64,000 nt of DNA from JAAEPI01 sp965212145 (GCA_965212145.1 CBDBUY010000001.1:1-64000); one strand, 5' to 3'; positions 23,772 to 33,632 are shown, numbered from the stretch's first letter. Numbers and translations: made by a program. The notes: a model not told the origin generated them from the sequence alone.

Positions 23772-26729
23772 ATGAGAAAACTGTACTCAAGAATCAGTTT
23801 GCTTTTGGTAGCCTCTTTGCTACCGATAAGCTTACTTTTCGGACAGACTCAAATAAGTGGAACCATCACTGATCAGGTGACTGGAGAAGCACTTATTGGG
23901 GTTACTGTGCTCGAGAAGGGAACTACGAATGGGGCCATCACAAATATTGACGGTCAGTATTCGTTAACGGTACCTGACGGTGCTGTCTTGGTGTATTCTT
24001 TTATAGGATACTCCACTCTAGAGATGGCAGCAGCGGAAGCTGGTGATATAGCGCTAACACAAGACGTTACCAATTTGGATGAAGTAGTGGTCACTGGACT
24101 TGCTACCTCTGTAAAGCGGTCCAATTTGGCCAACTCAGTTGCATCAGTTTCCTCCAAGAAACTCACGGCTATAACTAATCAGTCCACAATGGATGGGGCT
24201 CTTTATGGGAAATTCAAAGGAGCCAATATTTCCGCTAGCTCAGGTGCGCCAGGTGGTGGTATCTCCATGCGACTCAGAGGTGTTACCTCTATCTTTGGAG
24301 ATCAACAACCCCTATTCATCGTAGACGGGGTATACATAGACAACTCGTCTGTTTCACTTGGAAATAATATAGTCAGTCAAGCTGCTGGAGGTGGCAACCC
24401 ATCAACTAACCAAGATGATGCGTCTAACCGTATTGCGGACATTGATCCTGAAGATATCGAGACAATTGAGATCCTTAAAGGGGCTTCTGCCGCGGCAATC
24501 TATGGTTCACGTGCTGCCGGTGGTGTGGTGATCATCACCACCAAAAGAGGGAGTGCTGGTGAAACTCAAGTCTCTCTAAATCAAACCATGGGATTCAGAT
24601 CTCCAACCCAACTTCTTGGCTTGAGAGATTGGGATGACGCGAAAATTATTGCTGCTGGTGGTGACCCAAATGCTCCACTCAGAGATTATGAAGCGGAGTT
24701 GTTCGATCATGTTAGAAGAACTAATACAACAAGATTGTCTGTTTCTGGTGGTCAGGGAAAGACTGATTTCTTCTTAGGCCTCACATATAAAGATGAACCT
24801 GGCTTAGTGCACAACACTGGCTACAAAAAGGGCTCTGTCAGGCTGAATGTAGGACACAGGTTTAATGATTGGTTGGATATATATGTAACTAACAACTATA
24901 TCAACTCAACAGCCGATCGTGGTTTTTTCAACAACGGAAACGCCAATAGAACGATAGGGTACGCTCTTGCTTTCACCCGTCCATGGGAAGATCTGTCACC
25001 AGTTGCTGGTGCCTATCCTCTGGGTGGTTCAGGATCGAATGTTCTGGAAACGATCAATCTTACAACCAACAGGGAGAGCGTTAACAGGTATATTGGTGGT
25101 GTAACGACCAATGTGAAACTACTGACTCAATCTAATAACCAGTTAAAGTTGGTACTTCAAGCTGGATTAGATCAATATACTCTTCGTACGACAAGTATAT
25201 TCCCTAAAAGCTTATCATATTTCAGAGATCCTACGTCTTTAGGAGGAGCATCAATATCTGGAACTACGATCAACACCAATTATAATATGACTGCATCATT
25301 GGTGCATTCGTATTTCTTGGATAATGGATTGAGCTTTACTTCTCAGGCGGGATACTTCTTACAAGATTTTGACAGAAATACTGTGATCACGACAGCTACC
25401 GGGTTGAATGGCTCTCAAACGAATCTAGGCCAATCAACCAACATCGGTGTGCAGCAAATTATCCGACCGCAGCAAGACCTTGGTTTCTTTGTACAAGAAG
25501 AAGTAAACTATCAGGATAAGTTAATAGCCACTTTGGGTTACAGGGGTGACAAGTCCACCAACAATGGAGACGCTGATCAATTCTATTATTACCCAAAAGC
25601 AAGTTTAGCGGTAAATCTTCACGAGTTTGACTTCTTTCCTAGTTCTGACATAGTGAGCAATGTGAAAACAAGAATTGCATATGGTGAATCTGGTCGATTT
25701 GCGAATTTCAATGATAGGTTCACCCTTACTGGTGGACAATTGATTGGCGGTGTATCCGGTCTTGCACCGGCTAACCTGCGCGGTAATCCTGACGTTGGTC
25801 CAGAGCGACAAAAAGAATTAGAGTTTGGAGCAGACATAGGATTTATGAATGGACGCTTCGGGTTGGATGTCACTTTCTACACTAAGAGAATGGAAGACGT
25901 ATTGTTGCAACTCGATGTACCAACTTCTTCAGGTTTCACCGCTCAGGTGGACAATGCTGCAGAGTTAGAGAACAAAGGGGTTGAAATTGGTTTGAATGCA
26001 ACAGTCGTTCAGAACTCCAACTTCTCATGGAACTCAACTCTTAGCTTTTGGAAGAACCAGTCTAAAGTGACGAGACTAGACGTGCCTGCATTTAATGACG
26101 GTGGTTTTGCAGCTGCCTTGGGTACCTACAGGATAGAAGAAGGCAGTAGTCCAACTCAAATCGTAGGTACATACGACGGATCAGGTTTTACAACAGCAGA
26201 CTCATTGGCTTTGGATCCTAATATGGATGGATTCGCCGTTTATGGTAATTCAGAGCCTGATTTCCAGCTATCTTGGTTTAACCAGATTAGTTTTGGAAAC
26301 TTTGATTTGACTTTCCTATGGCACTGGAAAAAAGGAGGAGACAACATCAACTTGACTACTCTTTTGTATGACCTTGCCGGAAATACATGGGATTATGATG
26401 ACACAGGACTTGATCCAGAAGGCAATTTGTCTAACGGCGATTACAGAGCCAGTCAGGCTTTTGTAAATCCTGATCCAGTAATAGAAGATGCCAGCTATTT
26501 GAGACTGAGAGAAATCGGGCTTTATTACACATTACCTAATAATTTACTCCCAAGCCTCAAGAGAGTGCAAGTGGGTGTCTCAGGTAGAAACCTGATTAAC
26601 ATCTTCGACTACAACAGTTATGATCCGGAAGTTTCAAACTTTGGGAATAACGTACTTGGAAATACAGTTGAAGTGACGCCTTATCCGGCATCCAAATTTG
26701 TCAATTTCCACTTAAATGTTAATTTCTAA
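23772..26729 (+). CDS. SusC/RagA-type TonB-linked outer membrane protein
   Basis: A 985-residue receptor with signal peptide (LLFGQTQ) and a carboxypeptidase-like regulatory domain at about residues 25-100 (ISGTITDQVTGEALIGVTVLEKGTTNGAITNIDGQYSL). A TonB-box-like EVVVTG and plug domain follow, ending PEDIETIEILKGASAAAIYGSRAAGGVVIITTKRG. The remainder is a 22-strand barrel ending in ASKFVNFHLNVNF with the terminal phenylalanine typical of outer-membrane barrels. Together with SusD it imports large ligands, usually glycans or peptides, driven by TonB-ExbBD. No glycosidase, protease, anti-sigma FecR or ECF sigma gene accompanies it, so the substrate and regulator cannot be predicted. The downstream susD starts 18 bases later. 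Confidence 0.96.
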   Translation: MRKLYSRISLLLVASLLPISLLFGQTQISGTITDQVTGEALIGVTVLEKGTTNGAITNIDGQYSLTVPDGAVLVYSFIGYSTLEMAAAEAGDIALTQDVTNLDEVVVTGLATSVKRSNLANSVASVSSKKLTAITNQSTMDGALYGKFKGANISASSGAPGGGISMRLRGVTSIFGDQQPLFIVDGVYIDNSSVSLGNNIVSQAAGGGNPSTNQDDASNRIADIDPEDIETIEILKGASAAAIYGSRAAGGVVIITTKRGSAGETQVSLNQTMGFRSPTQLLGLRDWDDAKIIAAGGDPNAPLRDYEAELFDHVRRTNTTRLSVSGGQGKTDFFLGLTYKDEPGLVHNTGYKKGSVRLNVGHRFNDWLDIYVTNNYINSTADRGFFNNGNANRTIGYALAFTRPWEDLSPVAGAYPLGGSGSNVLETINLTTNRESVNRYIGGVTTNVKLLTQSNNQLKLVLQAGLDQYTLRTTSIFPKSLSYFRDPTSLGGASISGTTINTNYNMTASLVHSYFLDNGLSFTSQAGYFLQDFDRNTVITTATGLNGSQTNLGQSTNIGVQQIIRPQQDLGFFVQEEVNYQDKLIATLGYRGDKSTNNGDADQFYYYPKASLAVNLHEFDFFPSSDIVSNVKTRIAYGESGRFANFNDRFTLTGGQLIGGVSGLAPANLRGNPDVGPERQKELEFGADIGFMNGRFGLDVTFYTKRMEDVLLQLDVPTSSGFTAQVDNAAELENKGVEIGLNATVVQNSNFSWNSTLSFWKNQSKVTRLDVPAFNDGGFAAALGTYRIEEGSSPTQIVGTYDGSGFTTADSLALDPNMDGFAVYGNSEPDFQLSWFNQISFGNFDLTFLWHWKKGGDNINLTTLLYDLAGNTWDYDDTGLDPEGNLSNGDYRASQAFVNPDPVIEDASYLRLREIGLYYTLPNNLLPSLKRVQVGVSGRNLINIFDYNSYDPEVSNFGNNVLGNTVEVTPYPASKFVNFHLNVNF

Positions 26730-26747
26730 TCATTCAAGTCGATTATT

Positions 26748-28079
26748 ATGAAAAGTATATATAACAAATTATTTATAGCGACGATCTTAATTGGATTGTC
26801 GGCGTGTACATTGGATGAAGTAGAAAATCCAAATGCTCCAACCTACGGGAGTTTTCTCGATGGAGCAAGTCAGGCTGATTGTCAGCTATTGGCCGTAGGT
26901 CTTGAAGCAGTCATGAGAAATGACCTGGAGTTTCATTATCAAACGGTCAGTATCATTGGACGCGAGTATTATGACCTAACTGGCGTAGATCCAAGGTTTA
27001 CAGGCGAGCTCTTAAAAGGCCCTCTTGATAACAACGGATTTTTAACAACGCGAGCTTACGCAGCTTGGTATAAAATCGTTCAATCAGCAAATCTGGTCAT
27101 TACAGCAGTAGAAAATTCCGCGGCTGGATTCGATGATGCCACTAAAAACGGGTATTATGGGTACGCAAATACCCTGAAGGCTTATGCCTTATCGATGGTT
27201 GCCAATCGGCAATATGACAATGGAATAAGAATAGATGTATCTGACCCTGATAATTTAGGTGATTTTGTAAGCTATTCTGACGCCTTGACTGAAATCATGG
27301 GAATTCTCAATGACGCGAACACTCAACTTGGCGCAGCTGGCGCTGAATTTGATTTTCCATTGAGTGCGGGTTTCTCAGGTTTTGACACTCCTGATACTTT
27401 TGCCGAGTTCAATAGAGCTTTGGCTGCAAGAGTGGCTATTTATCAAGGAAACAAAGCCTTAGCATTAACACTACTTGGTGACTCGTTCTTTGATTTGACT
27501 GGCGATCAATCAGTTGGGGTGAGTCATGTTTTTGGTCTTACCGGAAATGATATTGCCAATGCGCAGTTTTATATTCCAAATCAGGACAGATTTATGGCTC
27601 ATGACAGCTTTGTCGCTGATGCAGAAGCAGGGGACAGCAGGTTGTCGAAAGTTCAACTTTTCGATCCGGATGATGACCCGGACATGGGGCCTATCACGAT
27701 CACATTTGATGATTTATCAGCCGATTATCAAGCAGTAGTTTATTCTAGTAATACAGACCCTATTGATATTATTAGGAACGAGGAGTTAATCCTTCTGTAT
27801 GCTGAAGCAAACATTGGTACCGACAACTTTGAAGCGCTTGATGCTCTCGATGAAATTCGAAATGCGGCAGGGCTGGGTAACAGTACCGCAGATCCATTTG
27901 ATGACGATGAAGTTCTGGATGAACTTCTTACTCAAAGAAGATACTCCTTGTTTGGAGAGGGTCACAGATGGGTGGATCTAAGACGATATGATCGTTTAGA
28001 TGAAATCCCATTAGACCGTACTGGTGACAATGCACTGAGTGCATTCCCGACACCAGTAACAGAAAATGCTTCTTTGTAA
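26748..28079 (+). CDS. SusD/RagB-type lipoprotein
   Basis: A 443-residue lipoprotein with lipobox LSAC (Cys near residue 20). TPR-like SusD helices are visible (RAYAAWYKIVQSANLVITAVEN, GYYGYANTLKAYALSMVANRQY). The C-terminal signature RNEELILLYAEANIGTDNFEALDALDEIRNAAGL then LTQRRYSLFGEGHRWVDLRRYDRLDEIP is strongly diagnostic of the family. SusD caps the SusC barrel on the cell surface and holds the ligand. It is short for the family but complete. Together with susC it forms a two-gene transcript that stops at the hairpin at 28101-28129. Confidence 0.96.
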   Translation: MKSIYNKLFIATILIGLSACTLDEVENPNAPTYGSFLDGASQADCQLLAVGLEAVMRNDLEFHYQTVSIIGREYYDLTGVDPRFTGELLKGPLDNNGFLTTRAYAAWYKIVQSANLVITAVENSAAGFDDATKNGYYGYANTLKAYALSMVANRQYDNGIRIDVSDPDNLGDFVSYSDALTEIMGILNDANTQLGAAGAEFDFPLSAGFSGFDTPDTFAEFNRALAARVAIYQGNKALALTLLGDSFFDLTGDQSVGVSHVFGLTGNDIANAQFYIPNQDRFMAHDSFVADAEAGDSRLSKVQLFDPDDDPDMGPITITFDDLSADYQAVVYSSNTDPIDIIRNEELILLYAEANIGTDNFEALDALDEIRNAAGLGNSTADPFDDDEVLDELLTQRRYSLFGEGHRWVDLRRYDRLDEIPLDRTGDNALSAFPTPVTENASL

Positions 28080-28100
28080 AAGGATAATTTTAAGAATCAA

Positions 28101-28129
28101 AGCCCTGCCAAATCGGTGGGGCTTTTTTT
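28101..28129 (+). terminator. Rho-independent terminator after susD
   Basis: AGCCCTGCC and GGTGGGGCT form a GC-rich stem around AAATC, followed directly by seven T's. It ends the susCD transcript 22 bases after the susD stop and touches the end of the convergent HhH gene. Confidence 0.85.
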
Positions 28130-30140
28130 ATAGTTTCCACCGCATCATCCATTTAATTTCTGTACGGTAAGGTCCCTCACTTTCGTCTAATCCTGAGCCA
28201 ACAGAATTTCTATCTCGGTAGCTAAATCGGCCATATCGCATCCAAAAATCAAGCTTGTCAGAAACTTGATATCGAACAAGTAAGTAGTTTCTAATTCCTC
28301 GTCCATTGTAGGCAGGGATTGAAAAAGCGTACAGGACGTCTCGCTCGTAGACATACTGCCGGTTGTCGTAATCATCCGTCTCGAACATGGCCATTCGACC
28401 GCTAAGGCGGAATCTTCCAATGTTGTAGTTAACATCCTGGATAATTGCGAATCCTTTCGAGAAAGTGCCGCCTTCATCTTGACTGCTAGCCTGCAACCTC
28501 GTTCTCAAACTCAAATTCTTATTGGTAGCATAATCCACATTCAAGATGTAATTGCGTTTTATTCTGTCGTGTAGTTTACTCAGGTTTATCTCACTAATGG
28601 ACACCTCTTTACTTTCCTCCCTCACCTGCAGAAATACACTCACCTCACGGCTAGGCCGGTATGTCAGTCGGCTCAGCCACTCTGCGCCTTGTGATGGCGC
28701 ATCGACACCAAACCTCAGCCAAGGAAACTTGAATTTATCATAGTAAGCGACCAATGTGTATTTCCGGGAAGGAGAAAATTTAATCCCCCAATACATACCT
28801 TTTTCATTTCTGGCAATGGAACCTTCGCCAAAGGGATTCCCGTAGAACGAATGAAAATCTCTTTGATAGTCCCGAACTGAAAAAGCCAAATCAATCGCCC
28901 TGGAAGGTGATGCCAGCACTCCAGCCACCATCGCAGTTCCTCCCGATGAGGACCTGGCAAACTCGATGAACATGTTGAGACTATTCCATTGATAGGTCCC
29001 AAAAACACTTCCCAGTTGATTTTGCTTACCTCTAAAATCAAAGCGTTTATAAGTTGCATCAGTCGGCACAATGTTTTCATCAAAAGATGTTGCCAGCCCA
29101 CTCAAACCGATTGACAATTTCCTGTTGGGTCGATACGTCAAATAGCCACCAAGATTGGATTCGGTAATTTGATCCTTAGAGGCAATTTCGGTTTCTGTTC
29201 GATGAAGTCCCGAGCGCTGAATAGAATTCACAAAAGCATCGAACTGATCATCTAGGGTGTCTTGCTGAAGGCGGCCATCTTGCAAAAGCCTGGAGGCCAA
29301 GGCCGTAATTTCAATTTTTCCTGTCGGTATGGTGACACCAACTCCTCTAAAAAATCCAGTCTCCAGAACGGAGGTGTACGGCCGGACGCCTAATGTATTT
29401 CGCTTCACCGTGTTTACTGTTTCTGCTCCTTTTCCCGGATTAAAGCCAGACCCGAAAACAAGACCCTGACCTACCTGCATTTGAAAATCTCCGATGATTA
29501 TTTTAGAAAATGGACCTTGATTCTCCAGCATGCCATGAAATGAATAGAAATCCATCCTGTCCAAAGTTTCTCCAGCATCCTTCTCAAAAGTGAAACCGAG
29601 ACTAAAATCATTCCTTCGGCTGGCTCTGAATCGTCCATATATTTTTTCCGGACTGCCCATGTACCCATTTTCTTCGCCTTCTTTGAAGCCTCGCTGTTGT
29701 TCAGCAATTCTGGTGGCTCTCAGTAGAAAATACTTGTTCCGTTCATTTCGGATTCGCTGAAGAAGCGGTTTATTCTGCGCTCCAGTGTTTCCGATTGTGA
29801 CGAAAGCAGTGAGGTTTTGAATGGTCTCAAGATCAAAATGTGGAATAGCCTGGAGCTCGTAAATGGAAATCAAGTTTCCAAACTGCTCACGATGTTCCAA
29901 CAATGCGTGAACTTGGATCGGGGAAAGAATAAACAAAGAAGACAGTTCATCCTCCTTTGCCTCATTGAGGTTTAGTGGATCGGTATAGAATAAAAGCAGC
30001 GATTCATAAATATCCTCGTATGCCGCGTCTTCACTTTGCACCTGAAACAGCCGCTCGGCAAAATTTTCAAGATCGATTTCTTGTGCTAGAGAAATTGAGA
30101 CCATCGATAATAGCCAACCAGTAAATAGAAACCGTTTCAT
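28128..30140 (-). CDS. Helix-hairpin-helix domain protein with outer-membrane barrel-like C-terminus
   Basis: The 670-residue protein has a signal peptide (SISLAQE) and a ComEA-like helix-hairpin-helix region at about residues 50-110 (DPLNLNEAKEDELSSLFILSPIQVHALLEHREQFGNL). A long stretch of alternating hydrophobic beta strands follows, ending in an aromatic residue pattern (RTEIKWMMRWKL). Proteins with this build are widespread in Bacteroidota; the barrel part looks like an outer-membrane porin. The HhH motif binds DNA in ComEA, so a link to DNA uptake is a natural but unproven thought. The gene overlaps the start of the convergent-free PorV/PorQ-like gene by four bases at 30137-30140. Confidence 0.82.
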   Translation of the reverse strand: MKRFLFTGWLLSMVSISLAQEIDLENFAERLFQVQSEDAAYEDIYESLLLFYTDPLNLNEAKEDELSSLFILSPIQVHALLEHREQFGNLISIYELQAIPHFDLETIQNLTAFVTIGNTGAQNKPLLQRIRNERNKYFLLRATRIAEQQRGFKEGEENGYMGSPEKIYGRFRASRRNDFSLGFTFEKDAGETLDRMDFYSFHGMLENQGPFSKIIIGDFQMQVGQGLVFGSGFNPGKGAETVNTVKRNTLGVRPYTSVLETGFFRGVGVTIPTGKIEITALASRLLQDGRLQQDTLDDQFDAFVNSIQRSGLHRTETEIASKDQITESNLGGYLTYRPNRKLSIGLSGLATSFDENIVPTDATYKRFDFRGKQNQLGSVFGTYQWNSLNMFIEFARSSSGGTAMVAGVLASPSRAIDLAFSVRDYQRDFHSFYGNPFGEGSIARNEKGMYWGIKFSPSRKYTLVAYYDKFKFPWLRFGVDAPSQGAEWLSRLTYRPSREVSVFLQVREESKEVSISEINLSKLHDRIKRNYILNVDYATNKNLSLRTRLQASSQDEGGTFSKGFAIIQDVNYNIGRFRLSGRMAMFETDDYDNRQYVYERDVLYAFSIPAYNGRGIRNYLLVRYQVSDKLDFWMRYGRFSYRDRNSVGSGLDESEGPYRTEIKWMMRWKL

Positions 30141-30940
30141 GGTCGAGCTAAAGTCAATCCTACCGAGACCTCATGTATGGCTCCCATCACAGAATCACTG
30201 GAAAATGCATAATCGAATTGAAAATCTTTGGGTTTAAAACCAACGCCAAAAGACCCTACAAATGGCTCAGTTCGCAACCCCGTACGCACCCACACCTTTT
30301 CTATTATTCTATACTCCAGACCTGCTTTGTAGACTTCCGGAAAGTCCAGGTCCTTCTCCGTTTCCAAGGCTAGAATGAAATCCGATGAAAGTTGGAATAA
30401 AAACCCTGCTCGCATCACCGTTGGCGCTTTCTCATCCTCTGTCAAATTGGCTTGATTGAGATTGGAAATATGCAAGCCAATAGAAACTTGCTCAGTGACC
30501 TTCGCAATGCCTCCGAATTCCAAAACCATCAAACCTTTCGTATCAACAGTGGAGATGTTGAATTGCAGGTAGTTAACCGAAAGCCCCAATGACACTTGAT
30601 CCAGACGATGGGCCACTCCCACATTTACACGTTGCTCGCTGTACAGATCACCTCCGAAGCGGTAGAAGCCACCTCCAACGACAAAATCATTTAATGGCTG
30701 CATATATCCTGCCCCGATAGTCTGAAGCTCTTTCAAACCGAATCTGTTTTCGTAGGAGACCATGGCAGCACGGTCTGCCAAATCTGCCAAACCTGCAAGG
30801 TTGTTGAACAAACTCCATTGATCAGAGACGGCAACAGAAGCACCCCCAAATCCAGCTTGCCTGGCTCCCATCGTATATTTTCCATCCTGTCCATAAACAC
30901 TGAGGGACACAAGAATCAACAGAAAAAGCAGGGAACGCAT
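30137..30940 (-). CDS. PorV/PorQ-like outer membrane protein
   Basis: The 267-residue protein has a signal peptide (SVYGQD) followed by GARQAGFGGASVAVSDQWSLFNNLAGLA, the N-terminal signature of the PorV/PorQ family (FadL-like barrels of the T9SS type). Repeated beta strands such as FVVGGGFYRFGG, NVGVAHRL and GLSVNYLQF follow, ending with HEVSVGLTLARP. It is smaller than true PorV, so I assign only the wider family. It overlaps the HhH-barrel gene by four bases, and the two probably act together at the outer membrane. Whether they belong to type IX secretion or to an uptake system cannot be read from the sequence. Confidence 0.75.
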   Translation of the reverse strand: MRSLLFLLILVSLSVYGQDGKYTMGARQAGFGGASVAVSDQWSLFNNLAGLADLADRAAMVSYENRFGLKELQTIGAGYMQPLNDFVVGGGFYRFGGDLYSEQRVNVGVAHRLDQVSLGLSVNYLQFNISTVDTKGLMVLEFGGIAKVTEQVSIGLHISNLNQANLTEDEKAPTVMRAGFLFQLSSDFILALETEKDLDFPEVYKAGLEYRIIEKVWVRTGLRTEPFVGSFGVGFKPKDFQFDYAFSSDSVMGAIHEVSVGLTLARP

Positions 30941-30996
30941 ACCTGTAAACTACAAGAAAGCCAATAGTTTCACAAGTACCCCCTTGGGAGTTTTGA

Positions 30997-32406
30997 TTAA
31001 AATTCCGTCATGAAATTAATAAAGAACTGACGCTCCTTTTCTTCATTGATAGAGTATTCCAGCCTCAGAAGCACATCATGTGTGGTCAGAATGTCCAGCC
31101 CAGTTCCAATTCCGTAAATGAATTTTTCAGTTAGGCGCTCGTTGTTTTCATGATTCTCAAAACTCCAGACATAGGCTCCATCAAAGAAGAATTTACCATA
31201 CAGGGCTATTGGGAATTTCTGGAATGGTTTGAGCGGCATGACCTTTTGTAAATTGGCTGTGCGCTTCCACAAGAATTTCTTCAGTGAGTTTTTAGTCATC
31301 AAATATGACCTCCCCTCGATTAGGTCCAGTTCATATCCCCTAACATTCACTTGCGGCTGAAATCCCAGACCCCAATAATTAATGAATGCTCTCGCCGGAT
31401 CAGAGCTCCAGTACCCCCAAAGGGATGAGCCGTGAGAAAATCCTTTACCCAGATTCCAAAATTTAGAGGCTTTCATACTTGCAGACCAATAGTCAACTCC
31501 GTCATCAAAGATCCCTAGTCCATTCTTAGAAACTGAGAATACCACATTGTGTCCCTTGTTAGGGTAGTTCACGTTATCACGGCGGTCATTCTGATAACCA
31601 TAAGTAGCTGTCATGTATTGCTGTCTCGTACGGCCGTCTCCCAGGTAATTTGGATTCAGGATAGCTATGGTATCAGCAATGTGTGTGGTATAAAAACCCG
31701 CACCTGTGAAGTGGTAGTCGTAATAACGCTTTCGGTAGGTATGAATAGCAGAAATTCCAAGACTGTTTCTCATCTGCTCCTCCGCCATGATGAAGTTCCT
31801 TAAATGATCCTGTGTTTCAAATCCCAGATTTTTGCTGGTGAAATAGAAAATCTCAGGAGTAATCCCATGCTGCTGTTTCTTATCAATGTATGGAATGCGG
31901 TACTCAAGAATATATCGGTCCTCAAAACCAGTTTGAGCGGTTACTCTAAGCCGTTCCGCTCGACCTCTGAAATTCCACTGCGTATAACGCAAACCAAAAT
32001 TCACGCGCTGAAAATCTCGATCTCGATTCACCCACCAGTCATTGAAGTTTCGATCAGCCAATTTGAAAACAGGCATTGGATAGATGTACCAGCGCTCTTC
32101 TACCTGAACCAGCAAGTCCACCTGAGAAGCATCTATCTCCTGAATCGTCAGTTTGACGCTGTTAAATAGGTTGGTGTTGTAAATTCTGATTTTATCAAAT
32201 TTCAGCGTATCCGATAGCGCCTTGAGTTGATAAGAATCGCCAACCACAGGGGTCATTTCACGGAAGATTATCCGCTCTTTGGTAATCTTATTACCGATAA
32301 TGTGAATGTCCCGAATAGTGACCACTTTACTCGAGTCCACTTGCGCAAACAGCGAGTTTAGAGAGCCAATAAAAAGAATGAGAATTAAAGCTTTTTTCAC
32401 CATCAC
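30997..32406 (-). CDS. BamA/TamA-family outer membrane protein
   Basis: A 469-residue protein with a signal peptide (NSLFAQVD), one visible POTRA-like unit (VVTIRDIHIIGNKITKERIIFREM through LTIQEIDASQVDLLVQVEER, residues 30-105), and a C-terminal barrel. The barrel includes RGYELDLIEGRSYLMTKNSLKKFL and ends near LRLEYSINEEKERQFFINFMTEF. The terminal F fits BAM-assembled barrels. It is too short to be the main BamA, which has five POTRA units. It therefore belongs to the minor 'surface antigen D15-like' members, whose roles include export of lipids or partner proteins. It is divergent from yidD. Confidence 0.85.
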   Translation of the reverse strand: MMVKKALILILFIGSLNSLFAQVDSSKVVTIRDIHIIGNKITKERIIFREMTPVVGDSYQLKALSDTLKFDKIRIYNTNLFNSVKLTIQEIDASQVDLLVQVEERWYIYPMPVFKLADRNFNDWWVNRDRDFQRVNFGLRYTQWNFRGRAERLRVTAQTGFEDRYILEYRIPYIDKKQQHGITPEIFYFTSKNLGFETQDHLRNFIMAEEQMRNSLGISAIHTYRKRYYDYHFTGAGFYTTHIADTIAILNPNYLGDGRTRQQYMTATYGYQNDRRDNVNYPNKGHNVVFSVSKNGLGIFDDGVDYWSASMKASKFWNLGKGFSHGSSLWGYWSSDPARAFINYWGLGFQPQVNVRGYELDLIEGRSYLMTKNSLKKFLWKRTANLQKVMPLKPFQKFPIALYGKFFFDGAYVWSFENHENNERLTEKFIYGIGTGLDILTTHDVLLRLEYSINEEKERQFFINFMTEF

Positions 32407-32499
32407 AGAACAACCGACTCATTGAGAATCAGTACTTAGCGAGCGCAAACAGAAGCAATTTTCATCGGTTGGACAAATGATCTGTAATTTCACATCGTC

Positions 32500-32724
32500 G
32501 TGAAGAAGATTCTCCGAAAAATATTCATACTCCCAGTGCTGTTTTACCAGTACTCCATCTCTCCATTATTCCCAAGCACGTGTCGTTTTCAGCCCACTTG
32601 CTCACAATACGCAAAGGAGGCAATCATGAAACACGGCATTATCAAGGGGACCTGGTTAGGCATAAAAAGAATTGGAAAATGTCACCCTTGGGGTGGTGAC
32701 GGTCACGATCCTGTACCGGACTGA
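32500..32724 (+). CDS. yidD: Membrane protein insertion efficiency factor YidD
   Basis: 74 residues from a GTG start. The protein shows all YidD marks: FYQYSISPLFPSTCRFQPTCSQYAKEAI with three cysteines, then GTWLGIKRIGKCHPWGGDGHDPVP. YidD helps YidC-dependent membrane insertion and is associated with the inner membrane by an N-terminal amphipathic helix. The usual neighbours rnpA/yidC are not here. The sequence gives no ATG in frame upstream; GTG is the only sensible start. Confidence 0.95.
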   Translation: MKKILRKIFILPVLFYQYSISPLFPSTCRFQPTCSQYAKEAIMKHGIIKGTWLGIKRIGKCHPWGGDGHDPVPD

Positions 32725-33141
32725 TTAGCTGGAATGATCGGCAATAATCTTCCACTCTCCTTTAATTTTCTTAAAGACTATGGAGAAGTGACCGTTTGGG
32801 TTGTCAGTCTTGCGATTAAGCGACCACTTCCCGATCACCAATTGATGGTTCTTCCCTAGAGAAATGAACTTGAGCAAGTCGAACGACAATGTGCCCATCG
32901 CATCCTTATTGGGGTAACTTCTTTTGTAATTATTCAGAGTTACCTGCCAGCCATATTTGGGCCCGGCAGAGCCAACGAAGACCAAGTCATCGGACTTTAG
33001 ATAACTCTCCATAAAACATTCCAGGTCACCATTATTCCAACACTCTTGTTGCTGCCACATAACTTCTCTGATTTCTTGTTCCTGAGCTGTCAAATGAACA
33101 GTCACCAATGAAAAGAAAAACAGAAGGATGCTAAATCTCAT
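32725..33141 (-). CDS. Secreted NTF2-like (DUF4440-type) protein
   Basis: The 138-residue protein has a signal peptide (VHLTAQE) followed by EIREVMWQQQECWNNGDLECFMESYLKSDDLVFVG, the N-terminal helix typical of NTF2/SnoaL-like proteins. The last strand is FSIVFKKIKGEWKIIADHSS, with the usual His-Ser-Ser ending of DUF4440-like members. The fold is a small-molecule-binding cone. It overlaps the TerB-like gene by four bases and converges on yidD with no spacing. Function unknown. Confidence 0.78.
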   Translation of the reverse strand: MRFSILLFFFSLVTVHLTAQEQEIREVMWQQQECWNNGDLECFMESYLKSDDLVFVGSAGPKYGWQVTLNNYKRSYPNKDAMGTLSFDLLKFISLGKNHQLVIGKWSLNRKTDNPNGHFSIVFKKIKGEWKIIADHSS

Positions 33142-33557
33142 TTGAGGTATTTCTGAATGGCAGATTTAAGGGAATCCTTGTCAGTCGTAAGGTGTGGATC
33201 GCTGTAAATTTTCAACATGAGCTCTGTCAACACCTCCTCGTCGTATCCGAGCTTAGTGGCCATTTTCGCGCAATATTGAATTTCTTCTTTGTAAAGCCGG
33301 CCATCGATTTTCATGAGTAGCACCATATTGTAGATGTGCTCATATTTCTCGTCATCCGGTAGTCCTGTAAGGTCACCGATGTACTCTGGATCCTCAAAGC
33401 AGGCACTAATCTCTTCTGAAGTCATCCCAAACTTCGTAGCGATCTCCGTAATGAGATCTATCTCCTCCTGCACCACCACTCCATCTATCCTCGCTAACTG
33501 AACGAGAATGTTGATATGTGATCTGGTTGAACTCGTAAAAGTACTTTCGCTGGCCAC
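33138..33557 (-). CDS. TerB-like protein
   Basis: This 139-residue all-alpha protein contains two related halves: INILVQLARIDGVVVQEEIDLITEIATKFGM and IYNMVLLMKIDGRLYKEEIQYCAKMATKLGY. The repeated A-x-x-DG-x-x-x-x-E-E pattern is that of TerB-like helical domains, named after tellurite resistance. No ter operon partners are here, so tellurite resistance is not implied. It shares four bases with the NTF2-like gene and is divergent from acpH. Confidence 0.8.
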   Translation of the reverse strand: MASESTFTSSTRSHINILVQLARIDGVVVQEEIDLITEIATKFGMTSEEISACFEDPEYIGDLTGLPDDEKYEHIYNMVLLMKIDGRLYKEEIQYCAKMATKLGYDEEVLTELMLKIYSDPHLTTDKDSLKSAIQKYLK

Positions 33558-33632
33558 AGGATTTGGGTTAAAAACTCTAACTTACCTATTCTCCGTTAAC
33601 AAAACTATGCGATTCAGGGCTTTTTTCAAATC

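Noticed and set aside
33138..33557. Tellurite resistance locus
   Set aside because: TerB-like proteins are common without ter operons; no TerC/TerD nearby.
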